Below, piece by piece: positions 42,948 through 50,878 of a stretch of 58,030 nt of DNA (the first letter of the stretch is position 1; the number at the start of each line of letters is the position of its first letter). Source of the stretch: an uncultured Bacteroidales bacterium (GTDB taxonomy: Bacteria; Bacteroidota; Bacteroidia; Bacteroidales; UBA932); the NCBI GenBank assembly GCA_947167015.1, contig CAMVGM010000009.1, positions 1 to 58,030 of the forward strand, in the 5' to 3' direction. The notes below the pieces were generated by a model. It saw only the letters and a list, made by a program, of their open reading frames with translations, was not told where the DNA came from and did not search any database. Made by a program: the position numbers and the translations under genes.

Positions 42948-43628
42948 TCATCCAAGCATTTTGCGGAGTTGGGCGTCCGTGGCGTGGGGCGCGGTCTGCC
43001 GGACGCGCCCGCACAGCCGGGCATACGATTCCTCCGGGCTGCGGAACGGCGCGGCCAGGTCGAACTCGAACAGGTCTTCCGGCCGGCAGAGCGAGGCGAG
43101 CTGCCAGCCACTGTACTCCAGGAACTGCCCTTTATAAACCCGTTCGAAGTCACCGATGACCAGTCTGGTCTGTTGCTCCAGCCGGGTGGTTACGGCGTCC
43201 ATTTGGGCCTTTTTCAGGCCACAGATGCGGCGCAGCTCGCGCGTCGTCAGCGAGCCGGCGCGGCTCACCGCCTCCAGGGCCTCGCGGTCGCTCTCGCGCA
43301 GCGCGCATTTCGGCAGGGAGCGGCGCCAGTTCAGCAGGTCGCGGTAGCACTCCGCCGTGGCGAAGGCGGCCTTGCCGCCCCAGAGGAACTTCCCGTAGGC
43401 GATCTCCCCGGTCTGCACCGCGCAGATCTTCCAGTCCCAGGGCCCCAGGGTGTCCTCTTCCCCGCCGAACCAGAACTCCGCCGGGGTCATCTCCTCGATG
43501 GAGAAGCCGGCGATGGGATTCTCGAAGAAGGGCACGATGCCGCAGGCCCGGATGGCGGCGATCATCGCCTCGGGGCTGCTGATCCGCAGCGGGGCGTCAA
43601 GGTCGGTCTGTTTCAGGAAGATGGACAT
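42948..43628 (-). CDS. AlkZ-related winged-helix protein
   Basis: A 226-residue cytoplasmic protein. AIRACGIVPFFENPIAGFSIEE, cited only in part here as FFENPIAGFSIEE, together with LGPWDWK and AYGKFLWG, resembles proteins I recall annotated as AlkZ-related (distant relatives of the YcaQ/AlkZ DNA glycosylases). A winged-helix segment around residues 115-165 (SLTTRELRRICGLKKAQMD) may bind nucleic acid. The QxQ catalytic motif of true AlkZ glycosylases is not seen, so enzyme activity is uncertain. The start is 10 bases after the acyltransferase stop. Confidence 0.6.
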   Translation of the reverse strand: MSIFLKQTDLDAPLRISSPEAMIAAIRACGIVPFFENPIAGFSIEEMTPAEFWFGGEEDTLGPWDWKICAVQTGEIAYGKFLWGGKAAFATAECYRDLLNWRRSLPKCALRESDREALEAVSRAGSLTTRELRRICGLKKAQMDAVTTRLEQQTRLVIGDFERVYKGQFLEYSGWQLASLCRPEDLFEFDLAAPFRSPEESYARLCGRVRQTAPHATDAQLRKMLG

Positions 43629-43638
43629 ACGCTTCTGT

Positions 43639-44754
43639 TTAACAGCCTATCAGCCATTTGCTTCCGGGAATGTACGAGATCAGTTTGGTCGCCAGGACGC
43701 AGCAGGTGTAACTCAGCACGGCGATGAGCGGGATGGCCAGCTGCACGGGCACGGCGGGGTGCGCGATGTCGCCGCCTACGATCCAGGCCGAGATGGGCGC
43801 CAGGAAGAACATGTGCATCAGGTACATCCCGTAGGAGCGCCTGGCGATTCCCGTGACCAGTTCGGGCGCCTTCTCCTGCCGGATGCAGGAGAACACCAGG
43901 AACAGGCCGAAGGTGGATATCAGCAGGTTGGGCATGCAGAACTCCCAAGCCCATTCGATTTCGGGGGTGGGCATCGCCACGCCGGGCACGCCCTTCATCC
44001 AGAAGGCCCAGAGCGTGAACGCGGAACCCGCGAGGAAACAGCCCCAGCCGACCAGCAGCCGGCGCCTGCAGCTCCAGTCCAGGTGCACCCGGATGTAGTG
44101 TGCCATCACCAGGTAGCCCAGGTAGCCGGAGCAGTACCAAAGCGCCGTGAAGCCGTTCCAGAAGCACTCCCCCCACAGTTCGTCGGTGATGAAGCGGTGG
44201 ATCCAGGGGATGAAGGTGGACAACGCGAACAATCCCAGGAAGATGCGCTCGTCCCGGGCGGAAGCCTTCTCCAGCCAGGGCGAGACCACCGGGATGATCA
44301 GGTACAGGCCGATCAGCGGATACATGAACCACAGGTGCCCCGCCATCGAGGGGAAATTGAAAGGCAGCAGTTTCAGGTCCTGCAGCGACTGCTCCCAACT
44401 CATCCCGCCCCAGGCGAGGGGCAGGAAGGTATAAAGCAGGAGGAAACAGATGAACGGCGGCAGGATGCGCTTGAAGCGCCGTTTGTAGAAGCCGCCCATC
44501 GTCTGCCCAGGCTTCAGCGGCACCAGCAGGTAGGCCGACACGATCATGAAGAGCGGGACGCAGGTCCGTGCCACGAAACCGTCGTAGAACGCCACCCAGA
44601 AGCGCGCCGCCTCATTTGGCACCATCGCCACGTCCCCGGCCAGGCCGGAGGCGGAACCCGCATAGAAGCACTCACTGGCGTGCACCAGCATCACCAGGAA
44701 ACACGCGATCACGCGGATATAGTCGATGAAGACGATTCGTTCACTGTCCTGCAT
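43639..44754 (-). CDS. Acyltransferase family 3 membrane protein
   Basis: A protein of about 371 residues with ten predicted membrane segments. The N-terminal motif RIVFIDYIRVIACFLVMLVH holds the conserved His of acyltransferase-3 proteins, and the Arg-rich KRRFKRILPPF follows. Such proteins O-acetylate surface sugars or other envelope molecules. The frame opens at 44778, but that ATG abuts a TATCTTTA promoter-like box, so the ATG at 44754 (MQDSERIVFIDY) is preferred. Substrate unknown. Confidence 0.82.
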   Translation of the reverse strand: MQDSERIVFIDYIRVIACFLVMLVHASECFYAGSASGLAGDVAMVPNEAARFWVAFYDGFVARTCVPLFMIVSAYLLVPLKPGQTMGGFYKRRFKRILPPFICFLLLYTFLPLAWGGMSWEQSLQDLKLLPFNFPSMAGHLWFMYPLIGLYLIIPVVSPWLEKASARDERIFLGLFALSTFIPWIHRFITDELWGECFWNGFTALWYCSGYLGYLVMAHYIRVHLDWSCRRRLLVGWGCFLAGSAFTLWAFWMKGVPGVAMPTPEIEWAWEFCMPNLLISTFGLFLVFSCIRQEKAPELVTGIARRSYGMYLMHMFFLAPISAWIVGGDIAHPAVPVQLAIPLIAVLSYTCCVLATKLISYIPGSKWLIGC

Positions 44755-44778
44755 ACCGGGAAATTGGCTATTCAGCAT

Positions 44779-45357
44779 AAAGATACGAAAAAAACCTTTG
44801 AACGCAAGCGAAACACACCTTCCCCGCCCCTTCTTGCCGTGCTAGTCCCTTCCCTGCCTCACTACTGATAGAATAGTTTCTGGTTTTATTTGGTAAACTG
44901 CTTTCAGGACGATACAGACGGAATGAGAAGTAATAGATTGACTATCAATAAAATAGTAAAACATTATACCTTAAAAACGAGAGATAATGATTCGGTAAAC
45001 ATCTCTATATCAACGGTTTCCGAATCACGGCAACAAAAGATCGTTCGAGCAGCGCTTCCATTCTATTATCTTTTTCAAGTAAGCTTCTTGTAGGACGCTA
45101 CAGTGGGCGACAATCACCATATACTGGAATTGATTGATAATCAATAAGAACGGTTGCCTCGGGTGGTCAAAGGCGATACCCGAGGCATAGGAAAGTATTG
45201 ATTTCTAATTGTTTAAAGAAAACAGCCCTGCCCTGCGGTTGGTCTGGAAACAAAAGGTTTCCGGGGAAAAACTCTGGGTCGGGGTCGGCCCGGAAAACAT
45301 ACCTTTTTCTGTCTGACCTCTTGGTTGGGTGGCAATCTTCGTCCCGTATTTGGGGCC
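44779..45357. other. AT-rich non-coding stretch with two hairpins
   Basis: This part is clearly richer in A and T than its surroundings. A 67-codon frame at 44890-45093 has no recognisable features, and I do not call it. Two inverted repeats are visible: ATTGATT/AATCAAT at 45129-45145 and GCCTCGGGT/ACCCGAGGC at 45156-45186. Neither is followed by a clear T run. The composition suggests foreign or decayed DNA. Confidence 0.5.
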
Positions 45358-45481
45358 TTTTCCGGGATGAAGGTCAGTTTTTCCCCGGGGTTGTCCCGGA
45401 AACAGGGTGTTTTCCGGGATAAAGGTCCGTTAAAACCAGGGGTTGTCCCGGATATGGCATGTTTTCCGGGATGAAGGTCCG
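45358..45481. repeat. Tandem repeat, 52-bp period, about 2.4 copies
   Basis: Units start at 45358, 45410 and 45462, each opening TTTTCCGGGATnAAGGTC. The first two are exactly 52 bases and share GGGGTTGTCCCGGA near the end. Weaker related sequence (TTTCCGGG, CCCGGAAAACAT) lies upstream at 45258-45300, and a TTTCCGGGATGA stretch recurs at 45850-45861. The period is not a multiple of three. Confidence 0.75.
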
Positions 45482-45655
45482 GGGCGGAGTGAGCGCCGGG
45501 CGCTGTGAGGCCGTTAGGCTGGCGGTTGCCCACGCGGACCGTAGCCGCCCGGCGGGAGCGCAGGCGGCCAGGGCGGTCAGGAGGAGAAGGGTCAGCGGGA
45601 CCCGACGAAGGCGGCGGTGCGAAGGAGGAGCTGGCACGGAACGATGCGCCAGCAT
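45374..45655 (-). CDS. Possible small lipoprotein (doubtful)
   Basis: A 93-codon frame whose N-terminus looks like a lipoprotein signal: basic residues, then VPLTLLLLTALAAC with a lipobox Cys at 32. The mature part is low in complexity and runs into the tandem repeat, where the frame is not maintained between units. In GC-rich DNA, leucine-rich frames arise by chance, so this may not be a gene. Nothing supports a function. Confidence 0.18.
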   Translation of the reverse strand: MLAHRSVPAPPSHRRLRRVPLTLLLLTALAACAPAGRLRSAWATASLTASQRPALTPPRTFIPENMPYPGQPLVLTDLYPGKHPVSGTTPGKN

Positions 45656-45901
45656 CTTCCGGCACCGGCGACGAAAGAGCAGGACGGCGTCTGTCTGACG
45701 ACTGTTGGACAGGGCCGCAGGGCCTGGCCAAAAAGGAGGAGTCAGCCGTCCAGCAACTGAGGCGGAAAGTCCCGCCCTTCTCCGACGTCAGCCCGGCCAC
45801 CTGCGGCTACCGCCGGACGGCCGCCCGGGTCGTTCAGGGAAAGGGGTGGTTTCCGGGATGACATGGTGAAGGCGGGAAAATGGAATTAAATCAAAAATTG
45901 T
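45482..45901. other. GC-rich non-coding stretch before rlmD
   Basis: About 420 bases with several long overlapping frames of arginine- and proline-rich sequence on both strands, as expected from high GC rather than coding. Apart from the doubtful lipoprotein start and the TTTCCGGGATGA echo of the tandem repeat, I see nothing here. Confidence 0.5.
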
Positions 45902-45909
45902 TATCTTTG
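45902..45909 (+). promoter_or_regulatory. -7 promoter box of the rlmD operon
   Basis: TATCTTTG, ending 31 bases before the rlmD ATG, in a short AT-rich patch after the GC-rich stretch. Confidence 0.6.
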
Positions 45910-45940
45910 GAAGATTTAACGACAGTAGCGGAACCCGACC

Positions 45941-47374
45941 ATGGTGCGACACAGCAAACTCGACGTCATCCTGGAAAACCTCGTCATCGAATCGGTGGCG
46001 GCGGAAGGAAAAGCCATCGCCCACACGCCCGAAGGACAGGTGGTCTTCGTAGGCTTCGCCGTCCCGGGCGACGTCGTGAACGTCCGGCTGGTCCGCAAGA
46101 AAAAAGCCTGGCTGGAAGGCACCATCATCAAGATCGTCAAGCCCTCCGACCTGCGCCTGGAGCCCTTCTGCGAGCACTTCGGCGTATGCGGCGGCTGCCG
46201 CTGGCAGCCCCTCCCCTACGACATCCAGCTCGCCGCCAAGCAGCGCCAGGTCTTTGACCAGCTGACCCGCATCGGCCATCTTGAGGTGCCGGAATTCTCC
46301 CCCATCCTCGCCTCCGACAAGACCGTCCGCTACCGCAACAAACTCGAGTTCTCCGCCTCCAGCCGCCGCTGGCTCACCGCGGAAGAAATCGCCTCGGGCG
46401 ACCCCGGCGGACCCGGCCTGGGCTTCCACGTCGGCAAATACTTCGACAAGGTCCTGGACATCCGCGAATGCCACCTGCAACCAGAGCCGACCAACGGCAT
46501 CCGCCTGTTCATCAAGCAGTTCTGCCTGGACAACGGCATCTCCTTCTACGACATCCGCGAAAACCGCGGGCAGCTGCGCAACATGTTCGTCCGCACCACC
46601 GACGCGGGCGACGTGATGCTGATCGTCTGCTTCGGCGAAGACTTCCCCCTGCGCGCTCCCCTGCTGGACGCCGTCCAGGAGCGCTTCCCGCAGATCCGCT
46701 CGCTCTGGTACGTCATCAACGGCAAGAAGAACGACACCATCGGCGACCTCCCCTGCATCCTGCACAGCGGCGAAGAAGCCATCTACGAGCAGATGGAAGG
46801 CCTCCGCTTCAAGATCGGCCCCAAGTCCTTCTACCAGACCAACACCGGCCAGGCCCTCAAACTCTACCGCACCGCCCGCGACTTCGCCGCCCTCACGGGC
46901 AGCGAGACGGTCTATGACCTCTACACCGGCACCGGCACCATCGCCCAGTTCGTCGCGGGGCGCGCAAAACGCGTCATCGGCATCGAATACGTCCCCGAAG
47001 CCATCGAAGACGCCCGGCTCAACGCCGCCGCCAACGGCATCGTCAACTGCGAATTCTTCGCCGGCGACATGAAAGACATCCTCACCCCCGCCTTCATCGC
47101 GGAGCACGGCCGGCCCGACGTGATCATCGCCGACCCGCCCCGCGCAGGCATGCATCCGGATGTCGTGAAGACGATCCTCGAAGCCGCTCCCGGGCGCATC
47201 GTCTATGTCAGCTGCAACCCCGCCACGCAGGCGCGGGACCTGGAAATGATGAGCGGCGCCTACCGGATCACCGCCGTCCAGCCGGTGGACATGTTCCCCC
47301 ACACCTTCCACGTGGAGAACGTATGCCTCCTGGAGCGCATCCCCGAATCTGAACTAGAAACAGAAGAAGAATGA
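45941..47374 (+). CDS. rlmD: 23S rRNA (uracil-C5)-methyltransferase, RlmD/RumA type
   Basis: A 477-residue protein. The N-terminal TRAM RNA-binding domain (residues about 5-65) is followed by iron-sulfur cysteines in CEHFGVCGGCRWQ. The SAM-binding core has VYDLYTGTGTIAQF and IGIEYVPEAIEDA. The catalytic region contains DPPRAGMHPDVV and VSCNPATQARDL. It methylates a uridine in 23S rRNA. The family also includes tRNA-specific TrmA, so the exact target is by family resemblance. The stop overlaps the antiporter start by 4 bases. Confidence 0.92.
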   Translation: MVRHSKLDVILENLVIESVAAEGKAIAHTPEGQVVFVGFAVPGDVVNVRLVRKKKAWLEGTIIKIVKPSDLRLEPFCEHFGVCGGCRWQPLPYDIQLAAKQRQVFDQLTRIGHLEVPEFSPILASDKTVRYRNKLEFSASSRRWLTAEEIASGDPGGPGLGFHVGKYFDKVLDIRECHLQPEPTNGIRLFIKQFCLDNGISFYDIRENRGQLRNMFVRTTDAGDVMLIVCFGEDFPLRAPLLDAVQERFPQIRSLWYVINGKKNDTIGDLPCILHSGEEAIYEQMEGLRFKIGPKSFYQTNTGQALKLYRTARDFAALTGSETVYDLYTGTGTIAQFVAGRAKRVIGIEYVPEAIEDARLNAAANGIVNCEFFAGDMKDILTPAFIAEHGRPDVIIADPPRAGMHPDVVKTILEAAPGRIVYVSCNPATQARDLEMMSGAYRITAVQPVDMFPHTFHVENVCLLERIPESELETEEE

Positions 47375-48303
47375 CCATCCAGATACTCCTCCTCCTCGCC
47401 GGCCTCGCCCTGATCGTCTTCGGGGCCGACATCCTCGTGGACGGCGCCTCCGCCATCGCACGCAAGTCCGGCGTCAGCGAATTCGTCATCGGACTCACCA
47501 TCGTCGGCTTCGGGACCAGCTGCCCCGAACTCGTCGTCAGCCTGACCGGCGCCATCCAGGGCAACGCCGACATCTCCGTCGGCAACGTCATCGGCTCCAA
47601 CATCTTCAACACCCTGCTCATCCTCGGCATGACCGCCGTCATCGCGCCGGTTGCCGTCACGCGGTCCAACAGCCGCCGCGACATCCCCATCGCCCTGCTG
47701 GTCACCTTCCTCTTAGTCGCTCTCGCGCTCACGGGCGACAGCATCACGCGCGTAGAAGGCGCCGTGTTCCTGGCGGTGTTCGTCGCCTACATGATCTACT
47801 GCTTCAAATCCGACCGGCCGGCCGAAGAAGAAGCGCCCCAGAAGGAGCGCAGCATCTGGCTCGCCATCCTGCTGGTGCTCGGCGGCCTCGCCGGGCTCGT
47901 CTTCGGCGGCAACCTCTTCGTGAACAACGCCACCGCCATCGCCCGCGCGCTGGGCGTGTCGGACAAATTCATTGCGATCACCCTGCTGGCGGGCGGCACT
48001 TCCCTGCCGGAACTCGCCACCTGCATTGTCGCCGCGGCCAAGAAGAAAGACCAGCTGGCACTCGGCAACGTGCTGGGTTCCAACGTGTTCAACATCCTGC
48101 TCATCCTCGGCGCCTCCGCCGTGGTGACGCCCCTCTCCACCCTCGCCATCAACTGGGTGGACCTGGGCGTGCTGACGGGCAGCGCCGCGATGGTCTGGCT
48201 CTGGACCTACACCGGCCACCGCGACCGCGTGGACCGCTGGGAAGCCATCCTGATGCTCCTCACCTTCTTCGGCTACTACGCCTACCTTTTCATGAAACTG
48301 TAA
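47371..48303 (+). CDS. Calcium/sodium antiporter, CaCA (YrbG-like)
   Basis: A 310-residue membrane protein with two inverted alpha-repeats. The first has VGFGTSCPELVVSLTGAIQG and GNVIGSNIFNTLLILG; the second has LAGGTSLPELATCIVAAAKK and GNVLGSNVFNILLILG. These are the ion-binding signatures of the calcium/cation antiporter family. It exchanges calcium for sodium or protons across the inner membrane. It is coupled to rlmD by a 4-base overlap, and cysteate synthase follows after 13 bases. Confidence 0.94.
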   Translation: MTIQILLLLAGLALIVFGADILVDGASAIARKSGVSEFVIGLTIVGFGTSCPELVVSLTGAIQGNADISVGNVIGSNIFNTLLILGMTAVIAPVAVTRSNSRRDIPIALLVTFLLVALALTGDSITRVEGAVFLAVFVAYMIYCFKSDRPAEEEAPQKERSIWLAILLVLGGLAGLVFGGNLFVNNATAIARALGVSDKFIAITLLAGGTSLPELATCIVAAAKKKDQLALGNVLGSNVFNILLILGASAVVTPLSTLAINWVDLGVLTGSAAMVWLWTYTGHRDRVDRWEAILMLLTFFGYYAYLFMKL

Positions 48304-48316
48304 ATACCACATAACC

Positions 48317-49600
48317 ATGCGATTCCAACCCACGAAGTACCAATTGATGAACGTCTCCACGGGCCGCACCTTCGACGACCGCGGATGGGACCTCGCCGAC
48401 CCCCAGGCAGAAAGCCCCTCGCTCGTGCGCGCCGTCTATGAGCAGAAGCAGTTCAACCCCCGCAACGACCTGCGCGGCCTGTACCGCTATGCCGACTGGA
48501 TGCCCATCCGCCGCACCCTCAAGCACTCCTGCGCGCCGGTCACCTACAAGTCCCGCGGCCTTGCGAAGCACCTGGGCCTCGACAACCTGTACATCACCTT
48601 CTCGGGCTGGAACCCGCGCATCGGCGCCAAGATGCAGACCTGCTCCTTCAAGGAGACCGAAGCCTTCAGCGTCTGCGCCCGCATGGACCGGAAAGAGCAC
48701 CGCGTACTGGTGGTCCAGTCCGCCGGCAACACCGCCCGCGCCTTCGCGCAGGTGTGCTCCGACAACGGCATCCCGGTGGTCATCTGCATCCCCGAGGACA
48801 ACCAGCACGACCTCTGGTTCCACAAGAAGCTGGACCGCTGCGTGAAGGTGATCGCCGCCCCGCACGGCTGCGACTACTACGACGCCATCACCCTGGGCGA
48901 GAAACTCGCGCAGAACCCCCGCTTCTTCCTCGAAGGCGGCGCCAAGAACGTGGCGCGGCGCGACGGCATGGGCACCACCGTGCTCAGTTTCGTCGAGAAA
49001 GCCGGCCGCATCCCCGACGCCTACTTCCAGGCGGTCGGCTCCGGCACCGGCGCCGTGGCGGCCTGGGAAAACGCCGAACGCCTCGCGGCGGACGGCCGTT
49101 TCGGCGAGAACAAGATGCGCGTCTATATGGCGCAGAACGCCCCCTTCACCCTCATCCACGACTCCTGGAAGGCGCACACCCGCGACCTGGCCACGCTCGA
49201 TCCCGACGAGGGACGCCGCCAGGCCGAGGTGATCCTCGCCAAGGTCCTCTCCAACCGAAAACCGCCCTACGGCATTGCCGGCGGCGTATTCGACGTGCTC
49301 GAGGCCAGCGGCGGCGACACCTTCATCTGCTCCAACGACGACATCATGTACTGGCTGCTCCAGTTCCGCAACCTGGAAGGCTACGACCTCCTCCCCGCCC
49401 CGTGCGCGGCCGTCGCAGCCCTGGCGCAGGCCGTCGCGGACGGACACGTGAAGAAAGACGAACTGATCATGCTGAACTGCACCGGAGGCGGCTTCCTCGG
49501 CTCGATGGCCAAGGGCTACGTCTTCAAGGAGCCGGATCTCATCCTGGATCCGAACCTCCCCGCCGAGCAGATCATCGCCTCCGTGGACGGCCTGTTCTAG
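48317..49600 (+). CDS. Cysteate synthase (threonine-synthase-like PLP enzyme)
   Basis: A 427-residue fold-type II PLP enzyme of the threonine synthase group. The PLP lysine is in CSFKETEAFSVC; SAGNTARAFA and the phosphate-binding GSGTGAVAAW are present. The extended N-terminus and GLYRYADWMPI, APVTYKSRGLAK and NVARRDGMGTTVLSF match my recollection of proteins annotated as cysteate synthase, which makes cysteate from phosphoserine and sulfite. In Bacteroidota, cysteate is the head group precursor of sulfonolipids (capnines). The reaction is inferred from family resemblance; a threonine synthase paralogue of other function is the alternative. Confidence 0.8.
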   Translation: MRFQPTKYQLMNVSTGRTFDDRGWDLADPQAESPSLVRAVYEQKQFNPRNDLRGLYRYADWMPIRRTLKHSCAPVTYKSRGLAKHLGLDNLYITFSGWNPRIGAKMQTCSFKETEAFSVCARMDRKEHRVLVVQSAGNTARAFAQVCSDNGIPVVICIPEDNQHDLWFHKKLDRCVKVIAAPHGCDYYDAITLGEKLAQNPRFFLEGGAKNVARRDGMGTTVLSFVEKAGRIPDAYFQAVGSGTGAVAAWENAERLAADGRFGENKMRVYMAQNAPFTLIHDSWKAHTRDLATLDPDEGRRQAEVILAKVLSNRKPPYGIAGGVFDVLEASGGDTFICSNDDIMYWLLQFRNLEGYDLLPAPCAAVAALAQAVADGHVKKDELIMLNCTGGGFLGSMAKGYVFKEPDLILDPNLPAEQIIASVDGLF

Positions 49601-50223
49601 AAACTCAGCGCCACCGAGAAATCCAGCGACAGATACTCCGCAAGATTCTTGCGGATGTTGTGATCCAGCACGTTTCCGGGCCCTTCGGGGTTCGGAATGA
49701 GCGGATGGTCGTGCAGATAGCGCGCACTCACGATGAAATCCAGGTTCAGCCCGGACCCGAGACCGATCCGGTAGCCGCTGCCGGCAGAAGCCGTCCCGGC
49801 CATCTTGGCGAAGCCGCCGCTGGCGGGCGTATGCCAGGCCACGCCGCCCTGCATGTGCGCGAAGAAGCCCTCCTCCTGGAAATACCAGCTCAGGCGCATC
49901 AGCAGCGGGAAGAAGCGGTTGTCCTTGCCGGTGCCCATCCATCCGCCCAGCAGGGAGAGTTCGAACTCCTCCGAAAGCGGATAGCCCACGCGGCCCAGGA
50001 TCATCCCGTTCGGCTTCAGATAGAAGCCCTGCGACTTCTCATAGATGCGGTACCCCTCGACGCTGGTGATGTTGTAGTCGCGGTGCAGCCAGAGGCACTG
50101 GCTGTACCCCCACTCCAGCCCGTAGTGGAAACGGCTGAGCAACCAGTCCTCCGGCAGCCGGGCGTGCGACACCAGGCAACCGCCAAAAAGAAGAATGATT
50201 GTCAGCCACTTGCGCATAGTCAT
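49597..50223 (-). CDS. Outer-membrane beta-barrel-type protein
   Basis: A 208-residue protein with a signal peptide (MRKWLTIILLFGGCLVSHA). Alternating aromatic and small residues and the ending SLDFSVALSF suggest a small outer-membrane barrel of eight to ten strands. The start overlaps the stop of the upstream outer-membrane gene by one base (TGATG). The 3' end overlaps the cysteate synthase stop by 4 bases. I do not recognise a named family. Confidence 0.7.
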   Translation of the reverse strand: MTMRKWLTIILLFGGCLVSHARLPEDWLLSRFHYGLEWGYSQCLWLHRDYNITSVEGYRIYEKSQGFYLKPNGMILGRVGYPLSEEFELSLLGGWMGTGKDNRFFPLLMRLSWYFQEEGFFAHMQGGVAWHTPASGGFAKMAGTASAGSGYRIGLGSGLNLDFIVSARYLHDHPLIPNPEGPGNVLDHNIRKNLAEYLSLDFSVALSF

Positions 50224-50795
50224 CAAAAGCGATAAAAGAGGTTAAGTTGCGGGAAATAGGCGTGATACAGGCCCCCTTTATAGAAGGAGGTGATCAGCGC
50301 GCCGGTGCTCTTGTTCGTGCGCAGGTGGATGCCCGGGCAGACCGAGAGCGACAGGTCCAGCGTGATGTTCCGGGCGAAATCCACCCGCAGGCCGACGTTG
50401 CCGGTCACGCCGGCGGCGATGCCCGGGTTGCGGGTCATCTGCCGGTCGTACACGCTGAAAAAACCGTTCTCGAAATCGTGCACCCAGCCCGCCATGACGC
50501 CGGCGCCCGCATGCAGCGAGAAGGCATAATCCTCCATTTCCTTGTACAGGAGCACGTAATCGTGGGAGTAGCTCGCGACGCCGCCTATCTGGGCCGTACG
50601 GCCCGATAGAAGGCCGCAGAAATCGGTCCGGAGGGTGAAGAGGTCCATTTCCCCGCCGTGGTCGAACACGGCCGTAATTCCCACGCCTTTGGGCGATTGG
50701 AAGAGGCCCAGCAGGAAATCCTGCCCGCGCAGCGCCTTGGCGGGAAGCAACAGCAGGGCTGCCAGCAGGAGAAGTCTATGGAGGCCTCGGTACAC
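50223..50795 (-). CDS. Outer-membrane beta-barrel-type protein, probable GTG start
   Basis: A protein of about 190 residues. The best signal peptide starts at a GTG codon (VYRGLHRLLLLAALLLLPA, cleavage near LRGQ); the frame is open to 50861 but the extension (MLCLCEDSIF) lies over the promoter. The mature part ends HAYFPQLNLFYRF, a typical outer-membrane C-terminus with final Phe. TATATTCG ends exactly 4 bases before the GTG. It forms a two-gene unit with the next outer-membrane protein. Function unknown. Confidence 0.7.
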   Translation of the reverse strand: MYRGLHRLLLLAALLLLPAKALRGQDFLLGLFQSPKGVGITAVFDHGGEMDLFTLRTDFCGLLSGRTAQIGGVASYSHDYVLLYKEMEDYAFSLHAGAGVMAGWVHDFENGFFSVYDRQMTRNPGIAAGVTGNVGLRVDFARNITLDLSLSVCPGIHLRTNKSTGALITSFYKGGLYHAYFPQLNLFYRF

Positions 50796-50799
50796 GATA

Positions 50800-50848
50800 C
50801 GAATATAGCCAAATCTTTGATTATTTCCTACGAAAATGCTATCTTCGC
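50800..50848. promoter_or_regulatory. Divergent promoters between outer-membrane and GNAT-like genes
   Basis: On the - strand TATATTCG at 50800-50807 serves the outer-membrane pair. On the + strand TTTG at 50816-50819, a 21-base spacer and TATCTTCG at 50841-50848 serve the GNAT-like gene. Both -7 boxes have TTCG instead of TTTG. Confidence 0.55.
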
Positions 50849-50878
50849 ATAGACAAAGCAACTAAACCCAAACCAGAG

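Noticed and set aside
44890..45093. 67-codon frame MVNCFQDDTDGM...
   Set aside because: Short frame in AT-rich DNA without promoter, signal peptide or family motif; composition alone allows it.
45358..45481. CRISPR array
   Set aside because: Units are directly adjacent at a 52-base period with similar sequence throughout, no unique spacers, and no cas genes nearby.
47308..47325. parS-like sequence TTCCACGTGGA in rlmD
   Set aside because: It matches the centre of the usual parS palindrome, but the outer bases do not fit. It encodes the conserved FHVENV segment of the methyltransferase family, so coding constraint explains it. A ParB ChIP experiment would settle it.
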